This document shows positions 13,464 to 22,558 of a stretch of DNA of 24,223 nucleotides, in pieces. The notes under the pieces are model-generated. The model was not told the DNA's origin. It saw nothing but the letters and a program-made list of their open reading frames with translations, and made no database searches. The stretch comes from an uncultured Acidimicrobiales bacterium (lineage in GTDB: Bacteria > Actinomycetota > Acidimicrobiia > Acidimicrobiales > UBA10347): assembly GCA_937942965.1 (NCBI GenBank), contig CALDGN010000335.1:1-24223 (forward strand), read 5' to 3'. A program made the position numbers and the translations under genes. The first letter of the stretch is position 1, and each line of letters starts with the position of its first letter.

Positions 13464-13994
13464 ATGTTCGCATTCGCAAACCTCCTCGCCGCCGAGGGCC
13501 CAAACGGTCGCTTCATTCCAAGCGATCCCTGGGAGCTCTTCTGGGCCGCACTTGCGTTCCTGGTCATCTTCTTCTTCTTCGTGACCAAGGGCCTGCCCTT
13601 GATCAAGGAGGCGCTGAACAAGGCCCAGAGCGACGCCGTCGCAGAAGCATCGGCCGCCGATCAGGCCATGGCCGACGCCAAGGCAAAGATTGCCGCTGCC
13701 TCCGCTGAGCTTGGCGACGCCAACGCCCAGTCCGAGCAGATCGTCGCCGAAGCACGCGAAGCCGCACAGCAGCTCCGTGTCGACTCGGCGAACCGCACCC
13801 AGCAGCTTGTCAACGACATGTGGGCCAAGGCCCAGAACGATGTCGTCGGCATGAAGACGCAGGCCTCGGCCGACATGCAGGCAGAGGTCGCGGCACAAGC
13901 CGTCGGCGCTGCTGAAGAAGTCGTCAAGTCCAGCCTCGATAGCTCAGGTCAAAACGACCTCATCGAGAGCTACATCTCGGGATTGAGGAACTGA
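13464..13994 (+). CDS. atpF': ATP synthase Fo subunit b' (second b-type subunit)
   Basis: The 176-residue protein starts at ATG 13464, preceded by AGGGGG (about 13451-13456). Residues 1-12 are a short hydrophobic leader (MFAFANLLAAEG). A membrane span covers about 23-46 (WELFWAALAFLVIFFFFVTKGLPL), and a long Ala/Gln/Glu-rich helix makes up the rest. It has the same plan as the upstream b subunit but clearly different sequence, so it is a divergent partner rather than a recent duplicate, allowing a b/b' heterodimer as in cyanobacteria and alphaproteobacteria. Its stop overlaps the delta start (TGATG), implying coupled translation. Confidence 0.88.
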   Translation: MFAFANLLAAEGPNGRFIPSDPWELFWAALAFLVIFFFFVTKGLPLIKEALNKAQSDAVAEASAADQAMADAKAKIAAASAELGDANAQSEQIVAEAREAAQQLRVDSANRTQQLVNDMWAKAQNDVVGMKTQASADMQAEVAAQAVGAAEEVVKSSLDSSGQNDLIESYISGLRN

Positions 13995-14518
13995 TGAGCG
14001 ACCGGGTACAGGGATACGCCGACGCGATGTTCGCCGTCGCCACTGCCGAGGGCGACGTCCGCGGCATTAGCGATGAGCTCTTCGCGGTCGGCCGAGCCGT
14101 CGACACCAACGACGATCTCCGCAGCACGATTAGCGACGCCCGCATTCCAGCAGAGCGCCGCATCCAGATCATGGACGACCTGCTCGACGGCAAGGCCCGC
14201 CAGGCAACCACGGGCCTCGTGTCCATGGTTGTTGCTGCCGGCCGCGGCGCTGACCTTGGCAAGATCGCTTCGGCGCTCGCTGAAAAGGCCGCACAGTCAC
14301 AGGGCAAGCAGGTGGCAACGGTGCGATCCGCCGTCGCTCTCTCCGACGACCAGCGCAACCGGCTCGCCGATGCGCTTCGGGCCAAGCTCGGCACCGACGT
14401 CGACGTCAACGTCATTCAGGATCCGTCAGTGGTCGGTGGCCTTGTCACCACCGTTGGCGACACCGTTATCGATGGAAGCGTCCGCACCCGGCTTAGCCGG
14501 CTGCGTGAGTCGCTCTAG
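13994..14518 (+). CDS. atpH: ATP synthase F1 subunit delta
   Basis: The 174-residue protein fits the OSCP/delta family: RVQGYADAMFAVATAEG at the N terminus, ERRIQIMDDLLDGKA in the N-terminal helical domain, VRSAVALSDDQRNRLADALRAKLG linking to the C-terminal domain, and DPSVVGGLVTTVGDTVIDGSVRTRL as the conserved end. Delta joins the b stalk to the top of the alpha3beta3 head. It is a stand-alone delta, not the b-delta fusion found in mycobacteria. GAGG at about 13985 is the ribosome binding site and the start overlaps the b' stop. Confidence 0.96.
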   Translation: MSDRVQGYADAMFAVATAEGDVRGISDELFAVGRAVDTNDDLRSTISDARIPAERRIQIMDDLLDGKARQATTGLVSMVVAAGRGADLGKIASALAEKAAQSQGKQVATVRSAVALSDDQRNRLADALRAKLGTDVDVNVIQDPSVVGGLVTTVGDTVIDGSVRTRLSRLRESL

Positions 14519-14533
14519 CCCGAGGAGGACACC

Positions 14534-16162
<1,629 letters not shown>

Positions 16163-16165
16163 GCC

Positions 16166-17116
16166 ATTCCTGGAGCGGAAGAGCGCATTCTCAAGCGCCG
16201 AATTGCAAGCGTCCAAAGCACGAAGAAGATCACTCGTGCGATGGAACTCATTGCAGCAACCCGGGTTGCCAAAGCGCAAACCCGTGCCAACGAAGCGCGT
16301 CCCTATGCGGCTCGAATCACCGGCGTGATCGAGGACCTCGCGAAGGGCGGCGCTTCGGCATCGCACCCGCTGCTTGAGGCCCCCGAGCAGGTCCGCAAGA
16401 TCGCCTACGTCGTCATCAGTGGCGACCGTGGCCTTGCTGGCCCCTACAACTCGACCGTGATCCGCGCTGCTGAGCGCGAGATCATGGACAACCAGTCGAA
16501 GGGCGTCGACTACTCGCTGATCCTCATCGGCAAGAAGGCCCGCGACTACTTCCGCTTCCGGAACTACACCATCGATGCGTTCTACGAAGGCATCACGGAC
16601 ACGCCCGACTACGACTCGGCCCGCGAGGTTGCCGAGTACGTGAGCGAGCAGTTCATCGACGGTGATATCGACCAGGTCATCTTGGTCTTCACCGAGTTCG
16701 TCAGCATCGGTACCCAGAAGCTGGCGGTGCGCCAGTTCTTGCCGCTCGAGTCGGTCACCACGATCGCCGCAGCCGGCGGTGGTGGCGAACTGACCGCAGA
16801 GTTCGAGTTCGAACCGTCCGCCGACGGCGTGCTCGAGTCACTGCTCCCTCGCTACGTCGAAAGCCGCCTGTTCTCAGCGCTGCTCGATTCGTCGGCAAGT
16901 GAGCACGCGAACCGTCAGCGAGCCATGAAGGCCGCAACGGACAACGCCGAAGAACTCATCACCAAGCTTGGCCGTCAGCTTTCGAGCGCACGCCAGGCCG
17001 CGATCACCACTGAGATCATGGAAATCGTCGGCGGCGCCGAGGCGCTCGGCGGCGACGACGATGACAAGAACGCCACGATCCAGCAAATTCTCCAGACCTC
17101 CACGACGAGCATTTAG
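16166..17116 (+). CDS. atpG: ATP synthase F1 subunit gamma, apparent ATT start
   Basis: Read from ATT 16166 the product is 316 residues and begins PGAEERILKRRIASVQSTKK after the initiator, which aligns with the universal gamma N-terminal helix. The conserved ITRAMELIAATRVAKAQ follows (22-38), and the C-terminal helix has RQRAMKAATDNAEELI and ending segment RQAAITTEIMEIVGGAEAL. Starting at the first ATG (16241) would delete 25 essential residues of the rotor shaft. ATT is a rare start, known for infC, and may limit gamma to its single copy per enzyme relative to three alpha and beta. The middle part has a short insertion around GGGGELTAEFEFEPS, as seen in actinobacterial gammas. Confidence 0.92.
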   Translation: MPGAEERILKRRIASVQSTKKITRAMELIAATRVAKAQTRANEARPYAARITGVIEDLAKGGASASHPLLEAPEQVRKIAYVVISGDRGLAGPYNSTVIRAAEREIMDNQSKGVDYSLILIGKKARDYFRFRNYTIDAFYEGITDTPDYDSAREVAEYVSEQFIDGDIDQVILVFTEFVSIGTQKLAVRQFLPLESVTTIAAAGGGGELTAEFEFEPSADGVLESLLPRYVESRLFSALLDSSASEHANRQRAMKAATDNAEELITKLGRQLSSARQAAITTEIMEIVGGAEALGGDDDDKNATIQQILQTSTTSI

Positions 17117-17124
17117 GACCCACC

Positions 17125-18591
17125 ATGTCTGTCACTGATGCACCCGCTGAACTCAAGAGCGGCAAAATCATCTCGATCGCCGGCCCGGTGATCGACGCAG
17201 AGTTCCCTCCGGGCGCTCTGCCAGAAATCAACACGGCACTCGAGTTCGACATCATCGTCGACGGCGAAGCCCAGGCCGTTAAGGCCGAGGTCGCCCAGCA
17301 GCTCGGTGACAGCCGTGTGCGTGCCATCGCCATGAAGCCGACCGATGGTCTGCAGCGTGGCGCCGAGGTGCGCAACACCGGCGCAGGCATCACCGTGCCC
17401 GTCGGCGACGTGACCCTCGGTCACGTGTGGAACGTGATCGGCGAGCCTCTCGACGTCACGGCCGACCAGGTCGACATCGGTGACCGGTGGGAAATCCACC
17501 GTCCCGCACCGGCGTTCGACTCGCTTGAGCCATCGTCGCAGATGTTCGAGACCGGCGTGAAGGTCATCGACCTGCTTACCCCCTACAAGGAGGGCGGCAA
17601 GATCGGCCTGTTCGGCGGTGCTGGCGTGGGCAAGACCGTGCTCATCCAGGAGATGATCACCCGTGTGGCCACCAACCACGGTGGTGTGTCGGTGTTCGCC
17701 GGTGTCGGCGAGCGCACCCGTGAGGGAACCGACCTCTTCATCGAAATGGGCGAAGCCACCATGGGTGCCGGCGAAGACGCCGCAACCGTGCTCTCCAAGG
17801 CCGCCCTCGTGTTCGGCCAGATGGATGAGCCACCAGGCGTGCGCCTCCGTGTTGCACTCGCTGGTGTGACGATGGCCGAGTACTTCCGTGACGTCCAGAA
17901 CCAGGACGTGCTGTTGTTCATCGACAACATCTTCCGCTTCGTGCAGGCCGGTTCCGAGGTCTCGACCCTTCTGGGTCGTATGCCTTCGGCTGTGGGTTAC
18001 CAGCCCACCCTGGCCGACGAAATGGGCCAGCTCCAGGAGCGCATCACCTCGACCCGAGGCAAGTCGATTACGTCGCTGCAGGCCGTGTACGTGCCCGCCG
18101 ATGACTACACCGACCCGGCGCCATTCACGTCGTTCACCCACTTCGACGGTACGACCGAGCTGAGCCGTGACATCGCCTCGCTGGGTATCTACCCCGCGGT
18201 GGATCCGCTGTCGTCGACCTCGACGATTCTCGACCCACAGGTCGTTGGCCAGCGTCACTACGACGTTGCTCGTCGTGTGCAGGAGATTCTCCAGCGCTAC
18301 AAGGAGCTCCAGGACATCATCGCGATTCTTGGTCTCGACGAACTGTCCGAAGAAGACCGTGTCACCGTCGACCGTGCCCGCAAGGTGCAGCGCTTCCTCA
18401 GCCAGCCAATGTTCGTGGCCGAGATCTTCACCGGTCAGGCCGGCATCTTCACGGGTGTCGAAGAGACCATCGACTCGTTCGAAGCACTCGTCAACGGCGA
18501 TATGGATCACCTGCCTGAGCAGGCGTTCTACATGGTCGGTGGCGCCGAAGACGTCGAGCGCAAGGCAGCCGAGCTGGCTGCTGGCGCCTGA
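17125..18591 (+). CDS. atpD: ATP synthase F1 subunit beta
   Basis: The 488-residue catalytic subunit contains the Walker A GGAGVGKT (164-171), the GVGERTREGTDLFIEM segment, LLFIDNIFRFVQAGSEVSTLLGRMPSAVGYQPTL with the Walker B Asp, and the DELSEED motif that couples to gamma and epsilon. ATP forms at the alpha-beta interface. It starts at ATG 17125, eight bases after the atpG stop, with a weak AGGA just upstream. The residue after REGT is Asp as usual, apart from Thr replacing the more common Asn. Length is slightly above the bacterial average because of a short N-terminal extension. Confidence 0.98.
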   Translation: MSVTDAPAELKSGKIISIAGPVIDAEFPPGALPEINTALEFDIIVDGEAQAVKAEVAQQLGDSRVRAIAMKPTDGLQRGAEVRNTGAGITVPVGDVTLGHVWNVIGEPLDVTADQVDIGDRWEIHRPAPAFDSLEPSSQMFETGVKVIDLLTPYKEGGKIGLFGGAGVGKTVLIQEMITRVATNHGGVSVFAGVGERTREGTDLFIEMGEATMGAGEDAATVLSKAALVFGQMDEPPGVRLRVALAGVTMAEYFRDVQNQDVLLFIDNIFRFVQAGSEVSTLLGRMPSAVGYQPTLADEMGQLQERITSTRGKSITSLQAVYVPADDYTDPAPFTSFTHFDGTTELSRDIASLGIYPAVDPLSSTSTILDPQVVGQRHYDVARRVQEILQRYKELQDIIAILGLDELSEEDRVTVDRARKVQRFLSQPMFVAEIFTGQAGIFTGVEETIDSFEALVNGDMDHLPEQAFYMVGGAEDVERKAAELAAGA

Positions 18592-18618
18592 TCGTCGCCG
18601 GACCGAGGAGACTAACCA

Positions 18619-19017
18619 GTGTCGATTCACGTCGAATTCGTCTCACCCGAGCGGATCATCTTCGAGGCTGAGGCCAAAGAGATCATCGTCCGCACGACCG
18701 ATGGTGAGATCGGCTTCCTGCCCGGCCACGTCCCATTCGTGGGCGTGCTGGCAGTTGCCGAGGCGCGGATCTACGACGCGGACGGTTCTACGGTGCACTC
18801 GTTTGCCGTGCACCGCGGCTTCGTCGAGATCGCCAACAACCACTGCACGATCCTGAGCGATGTGGCCGAGTCGGCCAACGACATCGACCGGGCTCGCGCC
18901 GAAGTCGCGGAGCGTCGGGCAACCGAAGCGCTGGCTGCGGACAAGGAAAACGCCGACGCTGCCAACGCGCTGCGTCGTGCCCAGGTGCGTTTGGAAGTCG
19001 CCAAGAAAGCGTCGTAG
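18619..19017 (+). CDS. atpC: ATP synthase F1 subunit epsilon
   Basis: The 132-residue protein starts at GTG 18619 behind GAGGAG (18605-18610). The N-terminal beta sandwich (1-85) has VEFVSPERIIFEAEAKEIIVRTTDGEIGFLPGHVPF, the standard epsilon opening, and HRGFVEIANNHCTILSD. Two C-terminal helices (about 88-132), rich in Ala, Arg and Glu, form the part that can inhibit ATP hydrolysis. The inhibitory helices are full length. It closes the operon and is followed 29 bases later by a strong terminator stem. Confidence 0.96.
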   Translation: MSIHVEFVSPERIIFEAEAKEIIVRTTDGEIGFLPGHVPFVGVLAVAEARIYDADGSTVHSFAVHRGFVEIANNHCTILSDVAESANDIDRARAEVAERRATEALAADKENADAANALRRAQVRLEVAKKAS

Positions 19018-19046
19018 CTCCGACGACTCCACTTCATCTTTCGACC

Positions 19047-19081
19047 ACCCCGGCCCTTGTGGCCGGGGTTTCGTCGTTTTT
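19047..19081 (+). terminator. Intrinsic terminator of the ATP synthase operon
   Basis: ACCCCGGCC (19047-19055) pairs with GGCCGGGGT (19061-19069) around CTTGT, followed by TTCGTCGTTTTT ending at 19081. It is a nine-pair GC-rich stem with a T-rich tail, immediately after atpC and ahead of the convergent gene. It works in the plus direction only; no T run lies on the other side. Confidence 0.88.
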
Positions 19082-19090
19082 GAGTGAGCG

Positions 19091-20200
19091 TTAACGGGGG
19101 CGGATGTCGATGATGCCGACTTCGGGGCGAACGCCGAAGCGGACCTGGGGCGCTTCGAGACGTTCGATGCCGACGCCGGCGCTGACGTAGAGCGGCACGT
19201 TGTTGACGATGCCCAGGCCGCCCGCAGCCAGGTCTCGCGGCACGTCGCTGAAGGTCACCGGTGGCCCGAAGAACGGAATGGACACCTGTCCGCCGTGGGT
19301 GTGGCCGCTCACGATCAGGTCGACGTCAGCGCCGCCAGGAAGTTCGTAGACGACATCGGGTCGGTGGGCGACCAGGATCGAGAGCGCGTCGGTCTGCTCG
19401 GTGAGCGCGACCAGCGTGTTGTCGCGGTCGGGCCCGTTGGCGAGGACCCGGACGCCAGCGAGGCGCACGGGTACGCCATTGAGTTCGAACGCCAGCACCC
19501 TGTCGTCGATGAACAGCGCGCCGGCCTCGGCGGCGATGGCTTCGAGCGACATCGTGTGGTCGCTGTCGCCGGTCGTAATGGCGACGAGCTGGGTGTTGTC
19601 CACGAGCTGACGGAGAAGGTCCACAAAGTCGCCGCGGTTCGCCTCGAGCTGTTCTGGGGTGCCCTGGTACCAATCGCCGGGAATGAGCACCATGTCGGGG
19701 CGCCGTGAGAGCAATTCGGCGATGGCCTCGCGTTCGTGGGCACCCACGTTTGGGGTCTGGAGGTCGGCGACGACGCCGATCCGCAGCGGCGCGGCGATCG
19801 CCGCATCGAGGACGGCCTCGTCGACCCGAAGCCAGCGGGGCTCCACGTGGGTGGCGTAGAGCCCGAGGACGGCGATGAGGCCGGCGACCACGCCGAGGAC
19901 CGTGTCGATACGTCGCCGGCCGAGGCGAAGTGAGAAGAGAAACCACGCGCCGAGGATCAATGGGATGGTGACCACCACCAACAGGTACGCCAGGTGGATG
20001 AGCCCGAAGAGGCCGAGCCCGTGGAAGCCGTTGATGATGATCGTGCCGACGATCAGCACGATGAACGACGACACGAGCCCCTTTTCGAGGTCACGAATAC
20101 GCGTCGGTGGCTCGGCTCCGATGAGGGCAACCGGTACGGCTGCCATCACGACGGCAAGGATGAGCAGGCTGGTGCTGAGACCAATGGCAGCGGTGCTCAT
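19091..20200 (-). CDS. Membrane-anchored calcineurin-like metallophosphoesterase with altered metal motifs
   Basis: The 369-residue protein has about four N-terminal membrane spans (near 5-28, 42-58, 63-90 and 100-117) and a C-terminal phosphoesterase domain. Domain motifs in order are VVADLQ (143-148), PGDWYQG (174-180), TTGDSDH (209-215), LVAHRPD (276-282) and SGHTHGGQV (298-306). Family members usually have DxH in the first block and GNHD in the third; here these read DLQ and GDSD. The other blocks are intact, so it may bind metals differently. The overall plan resembles YkuE-type enzymes with a membrane anchor. The substrate is unknown. It lies 63 bases downstream of the PPK2 gene on the same strand. 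Confidence 0.83.
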   Translation of the reverse strand: MSTAAIGLSTSLLILAVVMAAVPVALIGAEPPTRIRDLEKGLVSSFIVLIVGTIIINGFHGLGLFGLIHLAYLLVVVTIPLILGAWFLFSLRLGRRRIDTVLGVVAGLIAVLGLYATHVEPRWLRVDEAVLDAAIAAPLRIGVVADLQTPNVGAHEREAIAELLSRRPDMVLIPGDWYQGTPEQLEANRGDFVDLLRQLVDNTQLVAITTGDSDHTMSLEAIAAEAGALFIDDRVLAFELNGVPVRLAGVRVLANGPDRDNTLVALTEQTDALSILVAHRPDVVYELPGGADVDLIVSGHTHGGQVSIPFFGPPVTFSDVPRDLAAGGLGIVNNVPLYVSAGVGIERLEAPQVRFGVRPEVGIIDIRPR

Positions 20201-20206
20201 GTTGTC

Positions 20207-20212
20207 AGTGTG
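20207..20212 (-). promoter_or_regulatory. Possible -10 of metallophosphoesterase gene
   Basis: On the minus strand CACACT ends six bases before the ATG at 20200, the leaderless spacing seen elsewhere in this window, but with C instead of T at the first position. The gene might equally be read through from the PPK2 gene. Confidence 0.3.
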
Positions 20213-20263
20213 GCCTGTGTGAAGTGAATCCGCGGCGCGGCAGGCCTGGAAATCGGCGACCGA

Positions 20264-21094
20264 TCAGTCGATGACGATGTCGCTCAGGCCGTCTTCGGCC
20301 GCGGGATAGGCCATGTCGAGGCCTTCGAGCGCGTTGACCATCAGCCGTGAGATGAGCAGGTTGCGGAACCATTTGCGGTTGGCGGGCACCACGTACCACG
20401 GCGCATAATCCGTGCTCGTCTCGGCCAGCATCTCGGTGAATGCCGCCTGGTACGCGTCCCAGTGCTTGCGCTCGGCCAGGTCGCTCCCCGAGAACTTCCA
20501 GTTCTTCTCGGGCTCGTCGAGACGGGACTGCAGCCGTTCCTTCTGCTCGTCTTTAGAGATGTGGAGGTAGATCTTGATGATCGTGGTGCCCTCGTCGGCC
20601 AGGAGGCGCTCGAACTCGCGGATGTGGCGGTAGCGGCGACGCCAGTGCTCTTCGGGCACGATGTCATGTACGCGCACAACCAGCACGTCTTCGTAGTGGC
20701 TGCGGTTGAAGATGACCATCTCGCCGGTCGACGGCGTGTGCTTGTGCACCCGCCAGAGGTAGTCGTGGGCGAGCTCGTCTGAGGTCGGCTTCTTGAAGGA
20801 TGCGACTCGCACGCCCTGAGGATTGACGCCATCGAACACGTGGCGGATCGTGCCGTCCTTGCCGCCCGTGTCGGTCGCCTGCAACACGACGAGGACCTTT
20901 TGCTTGTCCTCGGCCCACAGCAGCTCTTGGGCGGCCTCGAGGCGATCGTTGAGGCCCATGGTGACCTTGCGGCCGATGCTCTTGGTGAGCCCCTCGTTCT
21001 CGTCGGTCGCCCAGGTGGCGAGGTCGACGGCCGAATCGGGCTTGACCCGGTAGCGGTCGAGGTCGAACGACAGTGCGTGCTCTGGCGTGCTCAT
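20264..21094 (-). CDS. PPK2 family polyphosphate:nucleotide phosphotransferase
   Basis: The 276-residue protein is a single-domain PPK2: KVLVVLQATDTGGKDGTIRHVF (66-87) with the Walker A-like loop, GVNPQGVRVASFKKPTSDELAHDYLWRVH (89-117), FNRSHYEDVLVVRVH (129-143) and the closing WYVVPANRKWFRNLLIS (233-249). PPK2 enzymes use polyphosphate to phosphorylate nucleotides, or run in reverse. Class (ADP/GDP kinase versus AMP phosphotransferase) cannot be settled by eye; the ATDTGGKDG loop and VNPQGV segment resemble the AMP/ADP-acting TIGR03709-type group. Start at ATG 21094 is preferred over an open frame running 33 codons further back, because homology begins here and CACAAT lies six bases upstream. 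It is divergent from the Memo-AMMECR1 gene. Confidence 0.93.
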   Translation of the reverse strand: MSTPEHALSFDLDRYRVKPDSAVDLATWATDENEGLTKSIGRKVTMGLNDRLEAAQELLWAEDKQKVLVVLQATDTGGKDGTIRHVFDGVNPQGVRVASFKKPTSDELAHDYLWRVHKHTPSTGEMVIFNRSHYEDVLVVRVHDIVPEEHWRRRYRHIREFERLLADEGTTIIKIYLHISKDEQKERLQSRLDEPEKNWKFSGSDLAERKHWDAYQAAFTEMLAETSTDYAPWYVVPANRKWFRNLLISRLMVNALEGLDMAYPAAEDGLSDIVID

Positions 21095-21100
21095 GGCGCC

Positions 21101-21106
21101 ATTGTG
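21101..21106 (-). promoter_or_regulatory. Possible -10 of PPK2 gene, leaderless arrangement
   Basis: On the minus strand CACAAT ends six bases before the ATG at 21094. It matches TANNNT except for the first base. No ribosome binding site precedes the ATG. Confidence 0.35.
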
Positions 21107-21181
21107 CACCGTTCGCAGCCTCCCCGCAGCGATTCCTGCACCGGTCTGTGGCCATGCGACCTCATGACGTGTGCGCTCACC

Positions 21182-21187
21182 TACGCT
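21182..21187 (+). promoter_or_regulatory. -10 element of Memo-AMMECR1 gene
   Basis: TACGCT, the same hexamer as before the comB-like gene, ends eight bases upstream of the ATG at 21196. That would give a 5' leader of one or two bases at most. No -35 or ribosome binding site is visible. Confidence 0.45.
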
Positions 21188-21195
21188 TGGCACCC

Positions 21196-22551
21196 ATGTC
21201 CAGCGGAGTTCGGGAACCAGTCGCGGCCGGCCTGCTGTATGCAGCCGACCCCCAACAGCTACGGGTCGAAATCGATGCTGCGATCAACAACGCCGACACC
21301 GAGTTCGCAGGCCCGAAGCTGCTGATCCTGCCGGACTGCGGCATGGTGGCGACACCCAACGTGGCTGGTTCGGCCATGCTCATGCTGGAGTCCGAGCGTG
21401 ACCATGTCGAGCGGGTTGTACTCATCGCCGATCATGTGCCTGGTCTTGGCGAGCGGAGCTTCGCTGGCATTGCCGTGCCGCGGGCGATTGCCTTTCGCAC
21501 GCCGCTCGGCGATCTCCTCGTGGACCGAGAGGGCGTCGAGTCGCTGAGCCACCATGCGAACGTCGTGCTCAACGACCGCCCGTTCTTGCAGAACGAAAGC
21601 CTCGAGGTCCACCTGCCGCCAGTGCAGCGCCTGCTCGGCAACGTGCGGGTTCTACCGATTCTCGTCGGTGAAACGTCGACCGCCGAGGTCGTCGACGTTC
21701 TTGAACGTGTCTGGGGTGGCCGCGAAACCTTGCTGATCGTGTCGACGCACTTTGGCGAAGATGAAGACGCCGAGACGGTCGCCGATCGAGGCGAGCGCAT
21801 CCGCTCGCTGATCGGCCGCAGCGAGGCCGACCTCGAATCGCTCGCCGCGACGTCGTCACCGCAGACCCTGTCCGCCGTGTCGGCGATCACCGCCCGTCGC
21901 TCCATGGGCCTGAACGAACTCGCGTCGGACACCATGGATTCGCCTCGTGGGTCCGGCTCGGTCGACTACGCCGCATTCGGTGCTTGGGAGTCGTCGGACC
22001 TGACGCTGGCTGATCCGGATGTGCGCCATTTGCGGGCGCTTGCCCTGGCGACGATTCACCTGACGGTGCTTGGCGGCAAGGTCGAAGGCACCGATGCGGG
22101 CCGCCTGCCACCCGCCCTTGTTGCTCGGCGAGCCTCGGTTGTCACGCTGCGTCGTGACGGCCAGACACGTGGCTCGGCTGGCACCATCGAGGCCGATCGA
22201 GCGCTGGCTGCCTCGGTCGTGCGCAACGCCTCTGCGGCGTGTGCAGACCCGAGGCTGCCGTCGATCCAGCCGTCTGAGCTCGACACGCTTGACATGGCCA
22301 TCTCGATCGTTTCGCCGATTGAGCGCATCTTCCCGACGACGTGGGATGAGCTTGGCCGCTCGTTCTCGGTCGGACGACATGGGGTGCTGATCACGACGGC
22401 GAACGCCCGTGCTGCTCAGCTGCCTGCGATGTGGGCGCGCTTCAACACGCCCGAGCAGTTCGTCGGCGCTGTGGCTCAAAAGGCCGGTTTGACGGCCGCG
22501 GACAAGGTCACGGATGCGGCCTGGTACCGCTTCGAGACCATCGACTACTGA
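21196..22551 (+). CDS. Memo-AMMECR1 domain fusion protein with degenerate hallmark residues
   Basis: The 451-residue protein joins two domains. Residues 1-265 follow the Memo (PF01875) plan: REPVAAGLLYAADPQQLR (6-23), GPKLLILPDCGM (39-50), VVLIADHVPG (74-83), FRTPLGDLLVD (100-110), NESLEVHLPPVQRLLG (133-148) and LPILVGE (153-159). Residues 275-451 follow AMMECR1 (PF01871): RRASVVTLRRDGQTRGSAGT (311-330), DPRLPSIQPSELDTLDMAIS (351-370) and a final FVGAVAQKAGLTAADKV. Usual PHAGY reads PDCGM, EHSxE reads NESLE, and the Memo Cys near the end is missing. The AMMECR1 RGCIG reads RGSAG. Both domains commonly accompany a radical SAM protein in the AmmeMemoRadiSam set, not present here. Function is unknown. 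ATG 21196 begins at the family N terminus. Confidence 0.82.
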   Translation: MSSGVREPVAAGLLYAADPQQLRVEIDAAINNADTEFAGPKLLILPDCGMVATPNVAGSAMLMLESERDHVERVVLIADHVPGLGERSFAGIAVPRAIAFRTPLGDLLVDREGVESLSHHANVVLNDRPFLQNESLEVHLPPVQRLLGNVRVLPILVGETSTAEVVDVLERVWGGRETLLIVSTHFGEDEDAETVADRGERIRSLIGRSEADLESLAATSSPQTLSAVSAITARRSMGLNELASDTMDSPRGSGSVDYAAFGAWESSDLTLADPDVRHLRALALATIHLTVLGGKVEGTDAGRLPPALVARRASVVTLRRDGQTRGSAGTIEADRALAASVVRNASAACADPRLPSIQPSELDTLDMAISIVSPIERIFPTTWDELGRSFSVGRHGVLITTANARAAQLPAMWARFNTPEQFVGAVAQKAGLTAADKVTDAAWYRFETIDY

Positions 22552-22558
22552 ACGCATC

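Noticed and set aside
21073..21195. Upstream extension of the Memo-AMMECR1 gene to an earlier ATG
   Set aside because: The extra 41 residues lack Memo similarity, overlap the PPK2 promoter region, and a TANNNT hexamer marks the start at 21196.
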